DNA from: Methanocella_A sp049676595
GTDB lineage: Archaea > Halobacteriota > Methanocellia > Methanocellales > Methanocellaceae
DNA length: 64,000 bases
Reading direction: 5' to 3'
Assembly (NCBI RefSeq): GCF_049676595.1
Contig: NZ_CP187259.1
Location: 3,410,001 to 3,474,000 of the forward strand
Under the pieces are notes generated by a model. It saw nothing but the letters and a program-made list of their open reading frames with translations, searched no databases and was not told the DNA's origin. Made by a program: the position numbers and the translations under genes. Shown in pieces: positions 7,692 to 16,847 of the stretch (position 1 is its first letter; each line of letters starts with the position of its first letter).

Positions 7692-9206
7692 ATGGATAGA
7701 CGATTAACCTTGATATCGATCGTTGTTGTAGTCACGCTAATATTCATGCCATGCGTTTCAGAGGCGAAAATCGTACATATAGCAGTTGACGGTAGCTTGA
7801 TAGCTCTGGATGATACCGGCCACGTTTGGGCGTGGGGAGATAATACTTATGGCCAGCTTGGCATAGGAACCATTGGAGGTACATACGCTCCAAATAATGC
7901 ACAGAAAGTAAGTATTGACAATGTGACTGCCATAGCCACTAGCGGTATCACCTCTTATGCATTGAAGAAAGATGGTACAGTATGGGCTTGGGGTGAAGGC
8001 GGTAGGGGCAGGTTAGGTACCGGGAATAGCGAATCGATATCATCCCCTGTACAGGTAGAAGGTCTGACTGACATCGTTGCGATATCCGCAGGGCAAAATT
8101 GCTATGCATTAAAAAAGGACGGTACAGTCTACTCTTGGGGTCTTAATGACAACGGACAGCTCGGTGGCACTTATGGTGTTCCAGCGTATTCCGAAACGCC
8201 GGTACAGATCGTTGGTCTAACAAACATTGCCACACTCGGGGAACATGGTAATTACGCAGTTAGAAAAGACGGAAAGGTCTACGCCTGGGGTGATAATACC
8301 CTGTATAAAAATCCTGATACTGGCAAAACCGTATATGGGTTCCTCGGTGATCCTTCCGGGCCTGGACAACGACCGATACCTTTTATAGTGCCTGGCTTAG
8401 ATGCTGTAAACGCAATTACTAACGGTTGGTGTTATTCTATTTTCCTGAAAAACGATGGCACAGTTTGGGGCTGGGGCTTCAACCAGGATGGGTACCTTGG
8501 AGATGGCACCAAGTTCACATACCCAGTACAAATTGAAAATGGCGCAAAAACTATTGTTCTCCGTGACTGGGTATGCACTCTCCCCCCTGTAAGGGCAGAT
8601 ATCGATGATGTAAAACAGATATCTACACTATTCAACACTGTCACTGCGCTTAAAAACGATGGCACAGTATGGGAATGGGGTATATGTAACTCTGGGTCAC
8701 AGTATGGCGCCCCCGGAGCAGTTCTATCACCTGTACAGGTACAGGGTATCGATCATGTTATCGAAGTCAAAACAAGCAGTGCGACAATTGTGCTCAAAGA
8801 CGACGGCACCGTATGGGGTTGGGGTTACAACGACGGTAATGTGTTAAAAGAGGGCAATGTTAATGCTTTGGTATCCTCCCCTATGTTGCTATTCGAAGAC
8901 CTTTCCCCTGGAGTCACCACTTCCCCTTCGCCCCAGCCATCTTTGACCTCTGAGGTCCCCAATCAAGTGACATTAACACCCACTCCCCAACAGTTCCAAA
9001 ATACCACAAAAAATAGTACAGCTGATGCAACACTACCTTCGAACAGCACAATCCAACCCGCTTTTATTACTGTGACTCCAACCCCGGTTCCCTTACCTAC
9101 AAGTACCAGCGTGCCGATACCGGGCTTCAGCTCAATCGCCATGCTCTCTTGCCTATTCATCACTGCTGGTATACTTTTGGGATTCGCACGGAGGAAAGAT
9201 CGATAA
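7692..9206 (+). CDS. RCC1-repeat surface protein with PGF-type C-terminal sorting signal
   Basis: The 504-residue secreted protein has a signal peptide (about residues 1-25). About seven RCC1-like repeats follow, each with the pattern A-L-K-x-D-G-T-V-x-x-W-G and G-Q-L-G, and should make a beta-propeller. A Thr/Pro/Ser-rich linker (about 410-480) comes next. The C-terminus PGFSSIAML, membrane helix, then basic RRKDR, is the arrangement of PGF-CTERM archaeosortase substrates. It is therefore probably processed and lipid-anchored on the outer face. The ATG at 7692 is preferred over the GTG at 7683 because GGTGAT precedes it. A short TATA-like CTTATAG at about 7664 may be its own promoter. Confidence 0.85.
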   Translation: MDRRLTLISIVVVVTLIFMPCVSEAKIVHIAVDGSLIALDDTGHVWAWGDNTYGQLGIGTIGGTYAPNNAQKVSIDNVTAIATSGITSYALKKDGTVWAWGEGGRGRLGTGNSESISSPVQVEGLTDIVAISAGQNCYALKKDGTVYSWGLNDNGQLGGTYGVPAYSETPVQIVGLTNIATLGEHGNYAVRKDGKVYAWGDNTLYKNPDTGKTVYGFLGDPSGPGQRPIPFIVPGLDAVNAITNGWCYSIFLKNDGTVWGWGFNQDGYLGDGTKFTYPVQIENGAKTIVLRDWVCTLPPVRADIDDVKQISTLFNTVTALKNDGTVWEWGICNSGSQYGAPGAVLSPVQVQGIDHVIEVKTSSATIVLKDDGTVWGWGYNDGNVLKEGNVNALVSSPMLLFEDLSPGVTTSPSPQPSLTSEVPNQVTLTPTPQQFQNTTKNSTADATLPSNSTIQPAFITVTPTPVPLPTSTSVPIPGFSSIAMLSCLFITAGILLGFARRKDR

Positions 9207-9231
9207 AACAAGCATTTTCCCCGTGTAACCG

Positions 9232-9263
9232 CCGGCAGCCAATATCAATAGTCTGGCTGCCGG
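9232..9263. terminator. Stem-loop downstream of the RCC1 gene
   Basis: Perfect 10-bp arms (CCGGCAGCCA and TGGCTGCCGG) are separated by a 12-base A/T-rich loop, 25 bp after the stop codon. It lies between convergent genes and probably acts as a transcript end or RNA-stabilising hairpin. Archaeal termination mostly uses T-runs, and a T-run is absent here, so the function is inferred. Confidence 0.45.
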
Positions 9264-9355
9264 GCGATTAAGGAAGTTATAATTTGAAGATTTAGATAAT
9301 ACTGGTTATAATTGACTATAATACTTCCGGTTTAAAAAAGAAAACAGGCCTGCAA

Positions 9356-9961
9356 TCACTGCGGCCCGTTATATATTCCCAGCTCAAAGTGGTCGTCGAC
9401 CTGGTAGGCGCCGGCTGCACAGACCGGCTTCTCGAACGTTAAATCGAACATCTTCCTGGCCACTTCTTCCGCGGAGGACGCATCTACGGTCAGGCGGGAG
9501 AACATGGTCTTCTCGTACGTGGCCACCATCAGGCACTCGTTCTCCCCCATGGGGAAGGTGCTGACATTGAGGCCGTCCTTGGTGACGATTCCCAGGTAGG
9601 CGACGTGCCTGGAGACGACTGCGGCGATTCTCGGAGTATCGAGAGAATCTTTCTCATAGTCCATGGCCAGCAGGCTCAGCGCCAGCGCGTCCCTGATCGG
9701 GTAGCCCATCTCGATCTTTTCGACGATGGCGTCGGTGTGGGAGCCGTTGGTGACGACTGCCACGCTTGGGAGCACCCGAATGCAGTTGTAGGAGATGTAC
9801 GGGCTCTTCTCCAGATCCTTGACGTCTTTGGGCATGATGGCGACTTTATCATTGCCCAGCTTTACGGCGTAGCGGTTAGGGAAGGAGCGAGAGGATACCC
9901 GGTATCCTGCCCAGAGCTTGCCGTTCGTTTTGCCTATGGTGACGAACCGGCCGACGTACAC
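9356..9961 (-). CDS. purO: Archaeal IMP cyclohydrolase
   Basis: The 201-residue protein matches the length and pattern of archaeal PurO, which closes FAICAR to IMP in the last step of purine synthesis in archaea that lack bacterial PurH. Recognisable stretches are YVGRFVTIG at the start, YRVSSRSFPNRYA, and SHTDAIVEKI followed by an ALSLLAMDYEKDSLDTPRIA-type segment. It sits 3 bp after porB and appears to be the last gene of the por operon, an unusual pairing of a purine gene with central carbon metabolism. Confidence 0.9.
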   Translation of the reverse strand: MYVGRFVTIGKTNGKLWAGYRVSSRSFPNRYAVKLGNDKVAIMPKDVKDLEKSPYISYNCIRVLPSVAVVTNGSHTDAIVEKIEMGYPIRDALALSLLAMDYEKDSLDTPRIAAVVSRHVAYLGIVTKDGLNVSTFPMGENECLMVATYEKTMFSRLTVDASSAEEVARKMFDLTFEKPVCAAGAYQVDDHFELGIYNGPQ

Positions 9962-9964
9962 CGG

Positions 9965-10894
9965 TTACTCCTCCTTCTTCGCAGGTGCTGCGCCCGGCTT
10001 CGCCGGCTCGACGTCGAGCCCGAAGTGCTTGGCGTTGAGGTCGGCGATGTGCTGGATCTTTTCGATCTCCTTGTCGCCGCCCGCCATCTTGAACAGATGG
10101 GAGAACCGCTTCTGCTTCTCGAGGTACTCTTTTACGGGTTTCCTGTCCTTGATCTTCTTGACGCTGGTGATCTGGCCGTTCTCGTACTCGTATAACGGAT
10201 ACAAGCCGGTCTCTACGGCGAGGCGGAGGATTTCGATGGACAGCGCGCTGTCGATGCCCCAGCCAGGCGTACAGGTCGCGTGGACCTGGATGTACTTCGG
10301 GCCTTCGATCGAGAGCGCCTTGCGGATCTTCCTGGTGAAGTCAGCCGGGTACCCGATGGAGGTGGTGGCCACGTAGGGAATGCCGTGGGCGGCCATGATG
10401 GCCGGGGCGTTCTTCTTGGGCCGCTGGTTGCCGAAGGAGATCTTGCCCGACGGCGTCGTGGTCGTGTTGGCGTCGTACGGGGTGGCGCCGCTGCGCTGGA
10501 TGCCCGTGTTCATGTACGCCTCGTTGTCGTAGCAGATGTACAGGATGTCGTGGCCACGTTCCATGACACCGGACAGGTTGCCGAACCCGATGTCGATGGT
10601 GCCGCCGTCGCCACCGAGGGCGATGACCTTGGTGTTGCCCTTTCTTCCCGTGGCCTTGAGCGCCGCTTCGATGCCGGCCGCTACAGGTCCGGAGTTCTCG
10701 AACAGCGAGTGGATCCAGGGTACCTTCCACGCGGTCTCGGGGTAGGGAGTCGAGACGACTTCCATGCAGCCGGTCGCGTTGGTGATGATCACGTCGGGGC
10801 CGGTTACCCTCAGCAGAGTTTTCAGGAACAGGGCGCAGCCGCAGCCGGCGCAAGCCCTGTGGCCCGATGCGAACAGGTCTTCAAGTGCCGCCAT
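9965..10894 (-). CDS. porB: Pyruvate:ferredoxin oxidoreductase beta subunit
   Basis: The 309-residue TPP-binding subunit carries the cysteines of its own [4Fe-4S] cluster (CAGCGC near residue 17, and CTPGWG near 218). It has the TPP/Mg motif GGDGGTIDIGFGNL (about residues 94-107). The enzyme interconverts pyruvate, CoA and acetyl-CoA plus CO2 with ferredoxin; in methanogens it mainly makes pyruvate from acetyl-CoA. The start abuts the porA stop. The gene order gamma-delta-alpha-beta is typical. A close 2-oxoacid oxidoreductase with another substrate cannot be excluded, but the four-gene set fits Por best. Confidence 0.92.
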   Translation of the reverse strand: MAALEDLFASGHRACAGCGCALFLKTLLRVTGPDVIITNATGCMEVVSTPYPETAWKVPWIHSLFENSGPVAAGIEAALKATGRKGNTKVIALGGDGGTIDIGFGNLSGVMERGHDILYICYDNEAYMNTGIQRSGATPYDANTTTTPSGKISFGNQRPKKNAPAIMAAHGIPYVATTSIGYPADFTRKIRKALSIEGPKYIQVHATCTPGWGIDSALSIEILRLAVETGLYPLYEYENGQITSVKKIKDRKPVKEYLEKQKRFSHLFKMAGGDKEIEKIQHIADLNAKHFGLDVEPAKPGAAPAKKEE

Positions 10895-12094
10895 TTATAT
10901 TCCCTCCGGGAGTATGTCCACGTCCAGTTTATACCATTCCAGCTCAGACACCCGCTCGCCTCCGAGCTTGGCCTGGGCCTTCTTGACGATGTTCTTGATG
11001 TCCTCTACAGTCGTGTCTCTGCCGCCGAGGCCGATGATGAAGCCTAACATTGTAGGTGAGTGGCTCGCGTTGTAGAGCGCGCCCTTGAGGTCGGTGAAGA
11101 CTGCGCCTTCTCCTCCCAGGGAGATGTTCCGGTCGAGCACGCAGACGATCTCCGTGTCCTTGAGGGCAGCACGCAGAGCTTCTACGGGGAACGGCCTGTA
11201 GGTCCTGATCTTGACGATGCCAACCGGGACTCCTGCTTCCCTCAGTTCGTCGACTGTGTCCTTCATGGTGCCGATGATGGAGCCCATGGCCACTAAGGCG
11301 ATCTTGGCGCCTTCCATCTTGTAGGTGTCAAGTAAGCCGCCCTTGTACCTGCCGAACTTCTTGCCGAAGTCGGCCGCGACCTCTTCGATGACTTTCTTGG
11401 CCTTGATCTGGGCGTCGTGCACCATGTACCTGGCCTCGGTGTAGTACTCGGGCTGGGCCAGCGCACCCATGGTGACCGGCTGCTTCGGGTCGAGCTTGTA
11501 CTGCGGGTTATACTGAGGTAAAAACTCGTCGACCGTCTTCTGGTCGTACGTCTCCACCGGCTCGTACAGGTGAGTGATCAGGAAGCCGTCGAGGTTGACC
11601 ATGACGGGTAGCATGATCCTCGGGTCTTCGCCGATCTTGTACGCCTGGATGATCATGTCTGCAGCTTCCTGGTTGTCCTCTGCCCAGATCTGGATCCATC
11701 CGCTGTCTCTTGCGCTAATTGCGTCCTGGTGGTCGTTCCAGATGTTGATCGGGGAGGAGACTGCTCTGTTGGCCATCGCCATCACACAGGGGAGCCTCAT
11801 GCCGGCGATGCTGAACAGCACCTCGTACATGAGCAGTGCGCCCTGGGAGGCGGTGGCGCTGAAAGTCCTCGCACCTGCTGCCTGGGCGCCCTGGATAACG
11901 GAGGCCGCCGAGAACTCGCTTTCGGTCCTGACGTACTCGCAGTTGGTCAGGTCGCCGTTGGCGATCATCTGGGAGATGTCCTCGACGATGTGGGTCTGGG
12001 GGGTGATCGGGTACGCCGACACGACTGCCGGCCTGCAAACTTTTGCGGCTTCCGCTATTGCGTGGGAGCCTTCCATGACTGCCATCTTTGCCAT
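10895..12094 (-). CDS. porA: Pyruvate:ferredoxin oxidoreductase alpha subunit
   Basis: The 399-residue protein has the family start (VMEGSHAIAEAA, then SAYPITPQTHIVE) that forms the pyrimidine-binding part of the TPP site. A central GARTFSATASQGALLMYE segment follows, and then the transketolase C-terminal domain (VPVGIVKIRTYRPFPVEALR). It pairs with PorB across the active site. It abuts porD upstream and porB downstream, with no gaps. Confidence 0.93.
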   Translation of the reverse strand: MAKMAVMEGSHAIAEAAKVCRPAVVSAYPITPQTHIVEDISQMIANGDLTNCEYVRTESEFSAASVIQGAQAAGARTFSATASQGALLMYEVLFSIAGMRLPCVMAMANRAVSSPINIWNDHQDAISARDSGWIQIWAEDNQEAADMIIQAYKIGEDPRIMLPVMVNLDGFLITHLYEPVETYDQKTVDEFLPQYNPQYKLDPKQPVTMGALAQPEYYTEARYMVHDAQIKAKKVIEEVAADFGKKFGRYKGGLLDTYKMEGAKIALVAMGSIIGTMKDTVDELREAGVPVGIVKIRTYRPFPVEALRAALKDTEIVCVLDRNISLGGEGAVFTDLKGALYNASHSPTMLGFIIGLGGRDTTVEDIKNIVKKAQAKLGGERVSELEWYKLDVDILPEGI

Positions 12095-12382
12095 TTATTT
12101 CTCCTCCACGACCATCTCGATCGCGTCGACAGGGCACTCGTAGGCGCAGACGCCGCAGCCCTTGCAGTAATCGTAGTTGATGCAGAACTTTTTCTTCTTG
12201 CCGTCGTGGGCACACTCGAAGGGGGCCCCGTCAGGGCAGGAGTCTGCACACCGCTTGCAGCCGATGCACTTTTCCTGGTTGATGACGGCCTTGTACGTCC
12301 TCCACCCGCCGGTGTGGTACTGCATCGAGGTGCCCGGCATGGCGACCAGGCCCGTGGTGAGTCTCTGCTTGAATTCCGCCAT
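12095..12382 (-). CDS. porD: Pyruvate:ferredoxin oxidoreductase delta (ferredoxin-like) subunit
   Basis: The 95-residue protein has two [4Fe-4S] motifs: CIGCKRCADSCP (about residues 37-48) and CKGCGVCAYECP (about 74-85), plus an inserted Cys pair between them. It passes electrons from the TPP site to external ferredoxin. It directly precedes porA and lies one base after porC. Confidence 0.93.
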   Translation of the reverse strand: MAEFKQRLTTGLVAMPGTSMQYHTGGWRTYKAVINQEKCIGCKRCADSCPDGAPFECAHDGKKKKFCINYDYCKGCGVCAYECPVDAIEMVVEEK

Positions 12383-12383
12383 G

Positions 12384-12923
12384 TTATTCCTCCATGAGCT
12401 CGAACGCCCGCTTGACGGCGGCGATGTTCTTGTCGGCGATCTTGCCGGCGAACCTGCCCCGGATGGCCTTGTTGACCGACTCCAGCCGGATCTCCCCGGT
12501 CGCGCCGGCGAAGGCGCCCAGCAGGGCAGTGTTGACGATGGGCAGGCCGATGACTTCGAGCGCCAGCTTGGTGGCGTCGAAAGTCTTCACCCGTGCCTTA
12601 GTAGTGAGCTTGAGTTCGGAGGGTTTCTTCTCCGAGTTGATGAGCAGCAGCCCGCTCTCCCTCATCCCGCCGGCTACGTCCACGGCGTGGATCAGAGACG
12701 GGTCCTGTACGATAACGTAGTCCGGCTCGTAAATCTGGCTCCTGACGCGTATCTGCTTATCTGCGATGCGGGCGAATGCCGTGACCGGCGCGCCTCGACG
12801 CTCGGTGCCAAAGTACGGGAACGCCTGGCTCCATTTCCCGTCCTCGAACGCGGCGACCGCGATGAGCTCAGCCGCAGTGACTGATCCCTGTCCTCCGCGC
12901 CCGTGAATCCTAATTTCTTTCAA
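12384..12923 (-). CDS. porC: Pyruvate:ferredoxin oxidoreductase gamma subunit
   Basis: The 179-residue CoA-interacting subunit has the hallmark start KEIRIHGRGGQGSVTAAEL and the following SQAFPYFGTERRGAPV segment. The start is taken as TTG at 12923: a strong GGAGG lies 7 bases before it, inside the apparent upstream extension to 12944, so the ATG at 12944 would bury the ribosome site within the gene. It is the first gene of porCDAB-purO. Confidence 0.9.
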   Translation of the reverse strand: MKEIRIHGRGGQGSVTAAELIAVAAFEDGKWSQAFPYFGTERRGAPVTAFARIADKQIRVRSQIYEPDYVIVQDPSLIHAVDVAGGMRESGLLLINSEKKPSELKLTTKARVKTFDATKLALEVIGLPIVNTALLGAFAGATGEIRLESVNKAIRGRFAGKIADKNIAAVKRAFELMEE

Positions 12924-13032
12924 CCTACGTCCTCCATTGCGCATTTGTTAATGATTTTACATGTAGAATAGTGGTTTTCCTAAATAAGCCTTGTGAAACA
13001 ATCGACACTATTAGAAGTGTCTGTCACATAAT

Positions 13033-13064
13033 TAAAGTATATAATATTGTCTATATAAAATTTG
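13033..13064 (-). promoter_or_regulatory. Promoter region of the por operon
   Basis: On the minus strand an A/T-rich stretch with TTTATATAGAC and TATATAC lies about 110-140 bp upstream of porC. It gives two TATA candidates and a leader of roughly 80-110 nt. No operator-like symmetry was seen. Confidence 0.45.
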
Positions 13065-13230
13065 TCAGGTGCAGCTTACAGGTTTACCGTGGCCGAAGTC
13101 AGATATAAGGCAGGAAATCAGACATATTTTTATTCGATGAGCAATGCGATTGGGGGGTACGTCAAGTGACGATATCAGGTCCGGGGCGGATGTCCGGCTT
13201 CAAAGGTGAACAGTATGCAAATGCGCTCGT

Positions 13231-13300
13231 GAACGTGGACGAACGCTGCGCTGTCTCACGCCATATGAGCAATCAGATACGCACAGCGCAGCGATCGTCT
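13231..13300. repeat. Short variant of the CGCTGCGCTGTG palindromic element
   Basis: A GAACGTGGACGAACGCTGCGCTGT end faces an ACAGCGCAGCGATCGTC end across about 30 bp, without the CAGATT arms found in the full-length copies. It lies just past the 3' end of the histidine kinase gene. The spacer CACGCCATATGAGCAA resembles sequence beside other copies near 42590, 57335 and 60780. Confidence 0.75.
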
Positions 13301-13306
13301 GTCAAC

Positions 13307-14701
13307 TCACCGTCCCCCGCACGCTGGTAATGTAATGACGAACCGGCTGCCTTTGGTGTAGTCCCCGGCGATGCGGTCTTCGACCCGGATGGTGCCTTTG
13401 GCGTCCTCTACCAGTATCCGGGCGATGAAGAGCCCCAGGCCGCTGCCTCTGGTGCGGGCTCTGCCGCTGATCGACCGGGTGAACAGCTGCTCTTTGACCG
13501 GGTCGGGTATGCCCGGGCCGCTGTCCTCTATGCTGATCCGGTAGCAGTGCTTGTCCGTACCAGTGGTCTTCTCGAGGGTGATCCTGATCAGGGCTTGTCC
13601 GGCCGAGTGCTTGACTGCGTTGTCGACTATGTTTCTGAAGGCTTCTTTTAACAGCGGGCTGGCCATGACATGACAGTCATCGACAGGCCGGTAGTCGATC
13701 AATACGGCTCTGTCCGGGATTCTTGTATATTCCTCTTTGACCTCTGCCAGCAGGCTGCCGATGTTCTTTATTTCCTGCCTGCGCCCTTCGGCCTGGATGC
13801 TCTGGAGCAGCCGGACGTTATCGATGAGCTTCGAGCTGTGCTGCATCGATTCCAGGGGCTGTCGGAGGAGGGCTTTTCTCTCGTCGTCGCCGTCCAGCGT
13901 GTCGAGGGCCATCTCGAGGTAGCCGATGCCGACCTGGTTGAGGTTGTTGATGTCGTGGCCCATCAGGTCAACGTATAGCTCTGCCCGCTTTCGGGCTTCG
14001 CTCAGGTCTTCCTCAGCCTGCTTACGATAGGTGATGTCCCGGGCGGAAGCGATGATGACGTCTTTATCCCGGAGCCTGATCCTGTGCAGGCTGATCTCCG
14101 CGGGGAAGGTGGTGCCGTCGGCAGGCCTCCTGGAGGTCCATTCGAACAGCTGGTCTTCTCCCGACCGGGCTTTGTCCCACGCCTGCCTGAAACGGCCGCC
14201 CGGAGTATCGGGAGAGGAATAGTAGTCTGCAAGCGAGAGCTTCATGGCCCGATCCCTCGGAACCCCGTATATCTGAGTAGCCCGATCGTTGACCTCCACG
14301 ATTTTCCCGTCCATGTCGTGGATAAAGATCGCCTCGTCGACGCTGTTGAAAACTCCCTTCAGGTCTTCCTCTGATGACTGCTGTATCCGGCTGTAATGCC
14401 GGCTGCTGGCCTCGGAGAGCATGGCTACTATCAGGGCGACTACCAGCAGCGTAAATGCTCTGATCATTGTTCCCGGCACGATCGTGCCCGTCAGGTACAC
14501 CCCCATGGAGATGTGGAGGGCGCTTAAAAATCCTGCCAGGTACACGGATTTCCAGTAGTACCAGATGGCTGTCAGTACCACTGGCACGTAGAATAAGTGG
14601 GTGTATACGGTATCTATGCCCAGGAACAGGTTAACATAGAGGGCGACTATCGTGCTCGCTGATACCAGCAAGCCTACTACATACTTGCGGTACTCTACCA
14701 T
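13307..14701 (-). CDS. Membrane PAS histidine kinase
   Basis: The 464-residue kinase has an N-terminal membrane module of about four helices (residues 8-115) containing TVYTHLFYVPVVLTAIWYY. One PAS domain (about 125-235) follows, then the phosphoacceptor box GHDINNLNQ (His near 248). The HATPase domain has an N-box (NIVDNAVKHS), G1 (DSGPGIPD) and G2 (GSGLGLFIA). It is a full sensor kinase of the methanogen type. It lies downstream of and parallel to a paralogue at 14834-16669 that has one more PAS domain. No response regulator gene is near, so its partner is encoded elsewhere. Confidence 0.9.
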   Translation of the reverse strand: MVEYRKYVVGLLVSASTIVALYVNLFLGIDTVYTHLFYVPVVLTAIWYYWKSVYLAGFLSALHISMGVYLTGTIVPGTMIRAFTLLVVALIVAMLSEASSRHYSRIQQSSEEDLKGVFNSVDEAIFIHDMDGKIVEVNDRATQIYGVPRDRAMKLSLADYYSSPDTPGGRFRQAWDKARSGEDQLFEWTSRRPADGTTFPAEISLHRIRLRDKDVIIASARDITYRKQAEEDLSEARKRAELYVDLMGHDINNLNQVGIGYLEMALDTLDGDDERKALLRQPLESMQHSSKLIDNVRLLQSIQAEGRRQEIKNIGSLLAEVKEEYTRIPDRAVLIDYRPVDDCHVMASPLLKEAFRNIVDNAVKHSAGQALIRITLEKTTGTDKHCYRISIEDSGPGIPDPVKEQLFTRSISGRARTRGSGLGLFIARILVEDAKGTIRVEDRIAGDYTKGSRFVITLPACGGR

Positions 14702-14779
14702 TCACCATACCTCTGTGACCGCTGTCAGCCAGAAGCCTCCCCGATACGGCTGGCAACGACAATAATTAGTATATAAGCA

Positions 14780-14800
14780 CCTGTAGTATATATTATTAAG
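14780..14800 (-). promoter_or_regulatory. TATA-like promoter between the tandem kinases
   Basis: An A/T-rich segment (TAGTATATATTATTAA on the plus strand) lies about 85 bp before the 14701 start. It suggests that the downstream kinase has its own promoter. Confidence 0.4.
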
Positions 14801-14833
14801 GTTTGACCAGAATGCGAGTATATCGGGCTATAT

Positions 14834-16669
14834 TTAAGCCCCGTGCTCGGGCAGCATCACGACAAACCGGCTTCCCCGGGTATAGTCACCTGGTACCCGG
14901 TCTTCCACCCAGACTCTGCCTCCGGCATCGTCGACCAGCGTCTTGACCAGGAACAGGCCGAGGCCGGTGCCCGAGGTCCGGGATGTGCCCCTGACCTTCC
15001 GGCTGAACAGCTTCTTCTTCAGCTCGTCGGGTATGCCAGGCCCGGAATCTTCGATGTCGACTCTGTAGAACGGCTTTCCATTTTCACCTGTTTTCGAGAT
15101 CTGGATAGTGATCGTCACAGGGCCAACAGAGTGCTTTATCGCGTTGCTCACCAGGTTCCAGAAGGCTTCTCTGATCAGCACGCTGGCGTTGACGCAGCAC
15201 GCGGTGACCGGCTGGTACCTGATGTGTACCTCCCGGCCCGGCACCTCCGCGAACTCGGCGGCTACTTTTGACAGTATCTCGCCCAGGTCGATGGTCTCGT
15301 GCGGGTGCTTCTCCGCTTCGATCTGCTGGATCTTGCGCACGTTCTGGATGAGCGCGGAGCTGTTTTTCATCGCGTCCAGGGCTCGCTGCAGAATGTTACT
15401 GCTTCCCTCGTCCAGCTCTATCGTATCCATGGCGACTTCGAGGTACCCGATGCCCTGCTGGTTGAGGTTGTTGATGTCGTGCCCCAGCAGGTCGATGTAC
15501 AGCTCTGCCCGCGCTTTTGCCTCCTGGAGATCTTTCTCTGTGATCTTCCTGGCGGTGATGTCGTAGAAGATAACAACGGCTCCGGTAATCCGATCGTCCT
15601 CTCTGATGGGGTTCGACGAGTATTCTACTGGAAACCATGTCCCGTCCCTGCGCCAGAAGACCTCGTTGCTGACCCGGATACCCTCCCCGGTCTGTATCGA
15701 CTTTATCACCGGGCAGGCTTCCGGGGGGAACGGCGAGCCATCCGGATACTTACTGTGTACTATCTTGTGGGTCTCCTGCCCGATCAGCTCTTCTGCCTTA
15801 TAGCCCAGCATCTCTGCGGCAGACTTATTGATGAAAGTGCCCACCCCGCGCGTATCGACGCCGTAGATGCCCTCGTCGGTGGACTCCAGCAGCAGCCTGA
15901 GATTTTTGGCCAGCCGGTTACGCTCCCCTTCTGCCTGCTTTCTAATCGATATGTCCCTGACCGTCGCCAGGATGACATCCCTCCCTCTGAGCCGGATCTT
16001 GCGCAGGTAAACCTCGACCGGGAAAGTTGAGCCATCGTGCGGCCTCCTGGAAATCCACTCGAATATGCGGTCATTGCCGGAGATAACCTCGCCCCAGATA
16101 GTGTCGAGCTCGTTCAGAGGGTTACCGGGGCTGGAGTAGTCCCGGACGATCGACAGATGACGGGCTTCTTCTTCGGACACCCCGTACATCTGGAGCATCC
16201 TGGCGTTGACGTCGATGATGCTGCCGTCTATGTTATGGATGAAGATCGCATCGGATACTCCGTCGAAAATGCTTCGTAACTCTTCTTCGGACCTCCTGAC
16301 CCTCTCGAACAGCCTTTCCCTTGTACCAGACAGAGTCCCGATGACGGCGGCGACCATAACGAACATAGTCGCCCTGATGAGCGTGCTTGGCACTATAGAT
16401 CCTGTGGCCTGGACGCCCAGGTAAATATGTAGCAGGGCGAGGAAAAAGGCCAGAAATACTGCCTTCCGGTAGTACCAGACCGCCGCGAGGATGATCGGCA
16501 GGTAGAAAAAGTGGGTGTAAACAGTCTCGATACCGTAGATTATGTTAACGTAAAGAGCAATGGCTATACATGCCAGGATAAGCGCTACGATCAGGTAATG
16601 GCGGTACTCCGCCAGTAGCAGCCGCACTGGCGGGATATCTGCGCCAGCAGGATTTTCTTTTGTCGACAT
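14834..16669 (-). CDS. Membrane PAS-PAS histidine kinase
   Basis: The 611-residue protein has the same membrane module as its neighbour (TVYTHFFYLPIILAAVWYYRK, about residues 25-125). Two PAS domains follow (about 135-250 and 262-380), then the H-box GHDINNLNQ (His near 396) and a HATPase domain with NLVSNAIKHS, DSGPGIPDE and GTGLGLFLVK. The sequence suggests it arose with the 13307-14701 gene by duplication. The ligand is unknown. The cysteine-containing second PAS could bind a cofactor, but this is not shown by the sequence. Confidence 0.9.
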   Translation of the reverse strand: MSTKENPAGADIPPVRLLLAEYRHYLIVALILACIAIALYVNIIYGIETVYTHFFYLPIILAAVWYYRKAVFLAFFLALLHIYLGVQATGSIVPSTLIRATMFVMVAAVIGTLSGTRERLFERVRRSEEELRSIFDGVSDAIFIHNIDGSIIDVNARMLQMYGVSEEEARHLSIVRDYSSPGNPLNELDTIWGEVISGNDRIFEWISRRPHDGSTFPVEVYLRKIRLRGRDVILATVRDISIRKQAEGERNRLAKNLRLLLESTDEGIYGVDTRGVGTFINKSAAEMLGYKAEELIGQETHKIVHSKYPDGSPFPPEACPVIKSIQTGEGIRVSNEVFWRRDGTWFPVEYSSNPIREDDRITGAVVIFYDITARKITEKDLQEAKARAELYIDLLGHDINNLNQQGIGYLEVAMDTIELDEGSSNILQRALDAMKNSSALIQNVRKIQQIEAEKHPHETIDLGEILSKVAAEFAEVPGREVHIRYQPVTACCVNASVLIREAFWNLVSNAIKHSVGPVTITIQISKTGENGKPFYRVDIEDSGPGIPDELKKKLFSRKVRGTSRTSGTGLGLFLVKTLVDDAGGRVWVEDRVPGDYTRGSRFVVMLPEHGA

Positions 16670-16847
16670 GAAGCGAACAAGCCTGCCCTCCGGGTGTCAC
16701 AGTAGAGACATCTCCGGACATGGTAATATTGGACCGCATGTCTTTAAAAGAAAACAAGGGATTTTGCGGCCGGAGGCCGTTGTGGCCTGAAGCCGTTATG
16801 GGCGGGCACTGCCGGCCGGTACATACTTCTCCCCCGTCAGTGGCCGG

